Below, piece after piece: positions 60,958-64,000 of a stretch of 64,000 nt of DNA. The translations under genes and the position numbers were made by a program. How positions within the stretch are numbered: the stretch's first letter is position 1; the number at the start of each line of letters is the position of its first letter. The stretch comes from M3007 sp964484205 (GTDB taxonomy: Bacteria > Bacteroidota > Bacteroidia > Chitinophagales > Saprospiraceae). The DNA lies in assembly GCA_964484205.1 (NCBI GenBank), contig CAZAEZ010000013.1, positions 1 to 64,000 on the forward strand. The letters are read 5' to 3'. The notes beneath the pieces were generated by a model. It saw nothing but the letters and a program-made list of their open reading frames with translations. It did no database searches and was not told where the DNA came from.

Positions 60958-62253
60958 TCAGGGCTTTCCCAAGCTGGCGTCCTCCCAGGGCGCAGTTGCG
61001 TAGGTGCCGTTCATTTGCAGGGCTTTGTTCAATTCTTTTTCCAACACCTGATCATCGGGAACATAGCCGGCATAGTTCTTTTGCAGGGCTAATACTTTGG
61101 CCCATACCTTTTTGTAGGCATCATTGAGTAATTCTGCTTGCGTTGTCGAGGGCGTTTCAGGTTGAGCTGAACTTACAGCCGGCGAATTGTAGCGGCCGGG
61201 CCGGGCGACCACAGTGCCGTCAAAAGATTGAAGTTCCTGGTTGGGGGAGAGTAGCCGGTGCGTCCAAACGGCAAATTGCAGGCTGCGCCGGTTGAAGGCA
61301 TCACCAAATGCTGTCGCGATCCGCTCCATCACGGAACCGTGGGCGTCGAGCACCGTGAAGTTGCGTTTGGGTAGAATGCCGCTATATACGTTAATCCGAA
61401 CGCGGGCGTAGCCAAGCGCAGCGATCAGGGCTAGAAGTATGCAGCTGATAAACCAGCCGATGGCGCCTGCTTGGCTCATATCCATATCGAAGCGGGCTTG
61501 TTCGGCCGCATTTCGATTGGTAATACGGGTGGTTTCGGTTTCTGCCAGTTTTTTGACCTGGTCGGCGGCAGCCTGGTAGTTCACCAATGCTTTTTCCAGT
61601 TCCGCCGCTTTAGCAGCCGCTAGAGGGGCGAGGGCGGCATCGCGCTGGCGCTCCTGTTCTGCAATTTGATTGTAGATGCTGCGGCGTTCGGTGTCGTCAT
61701 CAATTTTGCGTTTTCGCAAGGCCGCTATGCGGTTTTGGTAGAGAAGGGCTGTTGCCCGTTTTTTTTCTTTGTACAAGGCTTCAATGTCGGCTACTTGTTG
61801 GCGATACTGTTTGTCTAGCTTGCCGATTTGCTGGTCGTGTGCATCGGCAACGGGTTGTGTGGTTTGGATGTCGGCTGGTTTTACCTGCTGTTCTAGGAAA
61901 ATGCGGGCGCCATGCGCTTCGGTGAACAGCAATACGGCCATGATAGCCAGGGGGATAAAAATACTGCTGTCGGTGCGGTCGTCCTTGTCGAGCCGGTCGT
62001 ACCAGTAGGTATCCCAGGTGACGCGAAAAAGAGCGTGAAAGGCGAGGAGTAAGATGCCGGCGAGCCAGGGCGCAGCGGGTTGAAAAATGGGTACTTTTTC
62101 AAATGCCCAGGTAAACAAGGCGAACCAGGCAGAGAAGGCGAGAAAGGCGTGCAGCACCTGTAAGGTCGATTGGATCAGGCCGTAAACCCGGCGTTTTGGT
62201 GCGTGCTTGGAAAAATAGCGCTGTTGTTGTTCGGTTATCGGGGTGCTCCACAT
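60958..62253 (-). CDS. membrane protein with long coiled coil (DUF4407-like layout)
   Basis: A 431-residue protein from the ATG at 62253. Three N-terminal membrane helices (HAFLAFSAWFALFTWAF, APWLAGILLLAFHALFRV, IFIPLAIMAVLLFTEA) precede a highly charged coiled coil (about residues 125-255, rich in K/E/Q/R/A), one further membrane helix (AIGWFISCILLALIAALGYA) and a soluble tail. This layout closely resembles the DUF4407-like protein at 27783-29039. The longer start at 62310 is less likely, because it overlaps a plus-strand promoter and small-RNA region. It is the first gene of the run leading to the primase. Confidence 0.65.
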   Translation of the reverse strand: MWSTPITEQQQRYFSKHAPKRRVYGLIQSTLQVLHAFLAFSAWFALFTWAFEKVPIFQPAAPWLAGILLLAFHALFRVTWDTYWYDRLDKDDRTDSSIFIPLAIMAVLLFTEAHGARIFLEQQVKPADIQTTQPVADAHDQQIGKLDKQYRQQVADIEALYKEKKRATALLYQNRIAALRKRKIDDDTERRSIYNQIAEQERQRDAALAPLAAAKAAELEKALVNYQAAADQVKKLAETETTRITNRNAAEQARFDMDMSQAGAIGWFISCILLALIAALGYARVRINVYSGILPKRNFTVLDAHGSVMERIATAFGDAFNRRSLQFAVWTHRLLSPNQELQSFDGTVVARPGRYNSPAVSSAQPETPSTTQAELLNDAYKKVWAKVLALQKNYAGYVPDDQVLEKELNKALQMNGTYATAPWEDASLGKP

Positions 62254-62286
62254 GGTGGTTGAGTTTTGGGGCAAGGTGCCGTTTTG

Positions 62287-62317
62287 TTGTAAAAAAGGTA
62301 CGAATTGCATACTTTTG
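62287..62317 (+). promoter_or_regulatory. promoter of the candidate small RNA
   Basis: TTG (62287-62289) and TACTTTTG (62310-62317) match the Bacteroidota -33 and -7 boxes with 20 bp between. The same -7 octamer recurs at 63401-63408 and, on the other strand, at 62791-62784. Confidence 0.6.
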
Positions 62318-62322
62318 TGACA

Positions 62323-62421
62323 GTTTAGAGCCGGATTCGGAGGTTCCAGCCAAGGAAAAAACTCCGAAATCCGGCTTGGTTATGAACTAAACCACTGGCG
62401 CTCCAACGCCGGTGGTTTTTT
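62323..62421 (+). ncRNA. candidate structured small RNA
   Basis: About 99 nt with no open frame. An outer helix GTTTAG (62323-62328) / CTAAAC (62387-62392) encloses a 14-15-bp helix with one bulge (AGCCGGATTCGGAG with CTCCGAAATCCGGCT, 62329-62342 and 62362-62376), capped by a 19-nt loop containing CCAGCCAAGG. A terminator hairpin and T-run follow directly and share bases with the outer helix, so two mutually exclusive folds are possible. A well-placed TTG-N20-TACTTTTG promoter lies just upstream. It matches no RNA family I know. A role in element copy control or antisense regulation is inference. Confidence 0.55.
62390..62421 (+). terminator. rho-independent terminator of the candidate small RNA
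   Basis: An 11-bp stem (AACCACTGGCG / CGCCGGTGGTT, one G-T pair) with loop CTCCAA, ending in TTTTTT. Confidence 0.75.
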
Positions 62422-62488
62422 ACTTTACAACCTAATTTTTAGGTGCTCATTTGCACCAGTATTGGTGAACAGACTTTTGTTCGGGGAC

Positions 62489-62752
62489 TTATGGCAATGT
62501 GGTATCTGGTAAATCCTGATCAGCATATAATTCATCCACGGCTACGCCAAAAAAGTCGGCTATCACGCGGAGCTGGGTACCGGATGGGTCAGAATCCCCC
62601 CGGATAATCCGGTTGAGTTGCGCAATGCTGACTCCGAGTTGGGCCGATAAAGCCAACTTTTCGGATTTTAGCCTGGAAACCGGGATGTTTCCCACGAATT
62701 CGGCGATTCGGTACCGCGCTTTTTTGGGTAGGGGAGGAGCGATCTCGATCAT
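62489..62752 (-). CDS. XRE-family regulator
   Basis: An 87-residue Cro/CI-type HTH protein from the ATG at 62752. The helix-turn-helix segment is KLALSAQLGVSIAQLNRIIRG, followed by LRVIADFFGVAVDELY, the usual XRE tail. Longer starts (62773, 62797) overlap the TTTGTGCA-N7-TGCACAAA palindrome and the -7 box TACTTTTG (minus strand, 62791-62784), so they would precede or coincide with the transcription start. It is divergent from a second XRE gene with a palindrome-rich gap between them, a layout like phage immunity switches. Confidence 0.75.
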   Translation of the reverse strand: MIEIAPPLPKKARYRIAEFVGNIPVSRLKSEKLALSAQLGVSIAQLNRIIRGDSDPSGTQLRVIADFFGVAVDELYADQDLPDTTLP

Positions 62753-62764
62753 ATTTTTTCTAAG

Positions 62765-62836
62765 TTTGTGCATTAAACGTGCACAAAAGTATATCATTTG
62801 ATCAATTTAAAGCAAATAAAATTTATCAAATGATAT
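62765..62836. promoter_or_regulatory. divergent operator region between two XRE regulators
   Basis: TTTGTGCA (62765-62772) and TGCACAAA (62780-62787) form one palindrome. ATATCATTTGAT (62791-62802) and ATCAAATGATAT (62825-62836) form a perfect 12-bp inverted repeat. A minus-strand promoter, TTG then 21 bp then TACTTTTG ending at 62784, runs through both, so a protein bound here should block the minus-strand gene. Confidence 0.65.
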
Positions 62837-62859
62837 AAAATATTTACCAAAAGGTACAG

Positions 62860-63279
62860 ATGGCATTACACCCATTTCGGGAAGAGGCGATCGCCCGTCG
62901 CCGGTTGAAGGGCATTCTCAAGGTTCATGGCCTTGACAGACAACAGTTTGCAGACCTGGTCGAACGCAAACTTGGTTACATTAACCAAATGCTCAGCGGG
63001 AACCGCCGGGTGACGGAAAACGTGGTGTTGAAGCTGTGCCAGAAACTCCCGCACGTTAACCCGGACTATATTCTGAAAGGCGCTGAGGAGATGTTTTTAG
63101 AAGGGGTGCCGCGGCCTAAGCCCAAAGCATGGGTGCCAGATTTACCAGGTTATTCAATTTCTGACAACAGGAAAAAGATAGGTTTGGATCCTTTGAATGG
63201 GTTAACTGCGCGCATTGAAGCGTTACAGGCACGGGTTGAGGCTTTGGAGGAGGAGGTTCGGCGGTTGAAGGGGGAGTAG
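62860..63279 (+). CDS. XRE-family regulator with C-terminal coiled coil
   Basis: A 139-residue protein. The HTH region is ILKVHGLDRQQFADLVERKLGYINQMLSGNRRVTENVVLKLCQKL, a lambda-repressor-like fold. A proline-rich linker and a leucine-zipper-like C terminus (LTARIEALQARVEALEEEVRRLK) suggest dimerisation. The ATG lies 23 bp after a 12-bp operator palindrome. With its divergent XRE partner it probably forms the element's lysogeny- or excision-type switch. It is the last gene before a 470-bp gap and the likely right end of the element. Confidence 0.75.
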   Translation: MALHPFREEAIARRRLKGILKVHGLDRQQFADLVERKLGYINQMLSGNRRVTENVVLKLCQKLPHVNPDYILKGAEEMFLEGVPRPKPKAWVPDLPGYSISDNRKKIGLDPLNGLTARIEALQARVEALEEEVRRLKGE

Positions 63280-63749
63280 ATAAGTATAAAAAGCCATGTA
63301 GTTCGATAGTTGAAAAATCGCTATTAGCGTACTTCTAGAATGAGAACAGCCCAATCTCAAAAAAATATTGGCAAACATTTTGAAGGGTAACCAATTTTCA
63401 TACTTTTGTACTAAGGTGTCTTTGATTTAAATCTTTTGTTTTGCCAATAATGCAATCAGCAGAATAACAAAAGCGCTCAGCCCCCTAGGTAAAGTCGGCG
63501 CTATATAGAAAACGTCCGTCAATTAAAAACCAAACCGGAAACCCAAAGGCTTTTCCCCCCAAGGGACTTTTCATATTCTGGTAAGGGTAATACAAAACTG
63601 TGGCCTCCAAGGCTCTACAGTCGAACGTTGGTATTCGCCAATTGAACACCAGGCAAGCTGGATCTTTCTGTGCCTGGCGTTTTACTAGTCGTTCTGAATC
63701 CGAATTGGGTGTAGTACTTAGTCCAATTCAGCATAAACGCGAAACCCAT
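63280..63749. other. 470-bp gene-free stretch with a promoter and a terminator-like hairpin
   Basis: No convincing gene. TTTG (63379-63382) and TACTTTTG (63401-63408) form a Bacteroidota promoter pointing right with 18 bp between the boxes. AACACCAGGCA (63645-63655) pairs with TGCCTGGCGTT (63671-63681), with one mismatch, followed by a short T-tract. The interval could hold an untranslated leader of the next gene or a ~270-nt RNA. A repeat of the tRNA-fMet 3' end was looked for here and not found. Confidence 0.45.
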
Positions 63750-64000
63750 ATGAACAGAAATCCAAGAGAAAAACTGCACGGCAATTCCAGATTTAATTTG
63801 GTTGCACAATTCCAGTGGCTAATTGAAAACTTAACCTCGGCTTTAAAAAGCCTGTCGCTCATTCTGATCTGCTCCGGCAGCCAGCAGGTTATAGCGCAAT
63901 GTCCCTGCGAAATAACACCATCCTTCCAGCTCACCACAGACACCTGCCAGGTAACATTTTTCGACCAAAGCGCAGGCAATGCCTGCACAACGCCAAGTGG
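63750..64000 (+). CDS. 5' end of a secreted protein (cut by window edge)
   Basis: An ATG at 63750 opens a frame that stays open for 83 codons to the end of the window. Residues 30-50 (SALKSLSLILICSGSQQVIA) form a signal peptide with a somewhat long n-region, ending near VIAQ-CPC. The mature start CEITPSFQLTTDTCQVTFFDQSAG resembles the first strand pair of PKD-like domains in Bacteroidota secreted proteins. It is probably host chromosome and possibly another T9SS cargo, but the C terminus is not visible. Confidence 0.6.
   Translation, partial: MNRNPREKLHGNSRFNLVAQFQWLIENLTSALKSLSLILICSGSQQVIAQCPCEITPSFQLTTDTCQVTFFDQSAGNACTTPS

Noticed and set aside
62254..62310. 19-codon N-terminal extension of the membrane coiled-coil protein
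   Set aside because: It would overlap the promoter boxes of the candidate small RNA; the internal ATG at 62253 is a better start.
63280..63750. Right attachment site as a repeat of the tRNA-fMet 3' end
   Set aside because: Read by eye, no copy of GGTTCAAGTCCTGCCTCCGC or a long part of it occurs here; a computed search of the flanking genome is needed.
63615..63988. Two minus-strand frames (64 and 86 codons) at the right edge
   Set aside because: They are antisense to the signal-peptide-bearing plus-strand frame from 63750, or cover the terminator-like hairpin, and have no protein features.

Overview
The window looks like a chromosomal piece of a Bacteroidota bacterium, most likely from the Saprospirales/Chitinophagales side. 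The evidence is a short RpoD that begins MRQLKI, two very large secreted proteins ending in type IX secretion (T9SS) sorting domains of type B and type A, a lipoprotein and outer-membrane barrel of Bacteroidota style, and promoters of the TTG-N~20-TAnnTTTG form. The genus cannot be named from sequence alone.

Bases 1-22114 are ordinary, GC-rich host chromosome. They hold a rhodanese overlapping a secreted zinc metalloprotease, a multi-pass membrane protein, a small lipoprotein, a 174-bp palindromic repeat, a 2,304-residue SprB-repeat adhesin, a 1,440-residue HYR/dockerin-like cargo protein, pbpC, rpoD, coaX, an outer-membrane barrel protein, a tandem array of terminator palindromes, an orphan C-terminal LanB-type (thiopeptide/lantibiotic) domain protein, and an initiator tRNA.

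From the tRNA rightwards the DNA looks like an integrated mobile element. A tyrosine recombinase sits 103 bp downstream of tRNA-fMet. A DUF3368/UPF0175 toxin-antitoxin pair and an unknown gene follow. Then comes a huge co-directional minus-strand operon, about 54214 down to 24963. In transcription order it encodes a PD-(D/E)XK+SF1 helicase, a second SF1 helicase, a DEDDh exonuclease, a DExH helicase with DUF1998-like region and C-terminal nuclease, a DrmD-like SNF2 helicase, a DrmMI/PglX-like adenine methylase, a CBS+HEPN-like protein, a RecD-like helicase-nuclease, a PLD+Ig-like protein (interrupted by an IS630 element), a DUF4407-like membrane coiled-coil protein, and a PLD+SF2 helicase. A WYL-domain regulator is transcribed divergently from the top of the operon. 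I read this as a DISARM/Druantia-related but non-canonical anti-phage system: six helicases, six nuclease modules, one methylase and one membrane component. This is the best candidate for an undescribed system in the window.

Bases 55658-63279 carry the element's maintenance module: a ribbon-helix-helix protein, an unknown small protein, an iteron-like array of TGGACT/AGTCCA hexamers flanked by a 14-bp inverted repeat, a large CHC2/TOPRIM/ATPase primase-helicase, three small linked genes including an easily missed 47-residue membrane peptide and a membrane coiled-coil protein, a strongly structured candidate small RNA with its own promoter and terminator, and a divergent pair of XRE-type regulators with palindromic operators. 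No relaxase or conjugation gene was seen, so a mobilisable or satellite-like integrative element fits better than a full conjugative element. The right attachment site was not found. The window ends inside a new secreted-protein gene at 63750.
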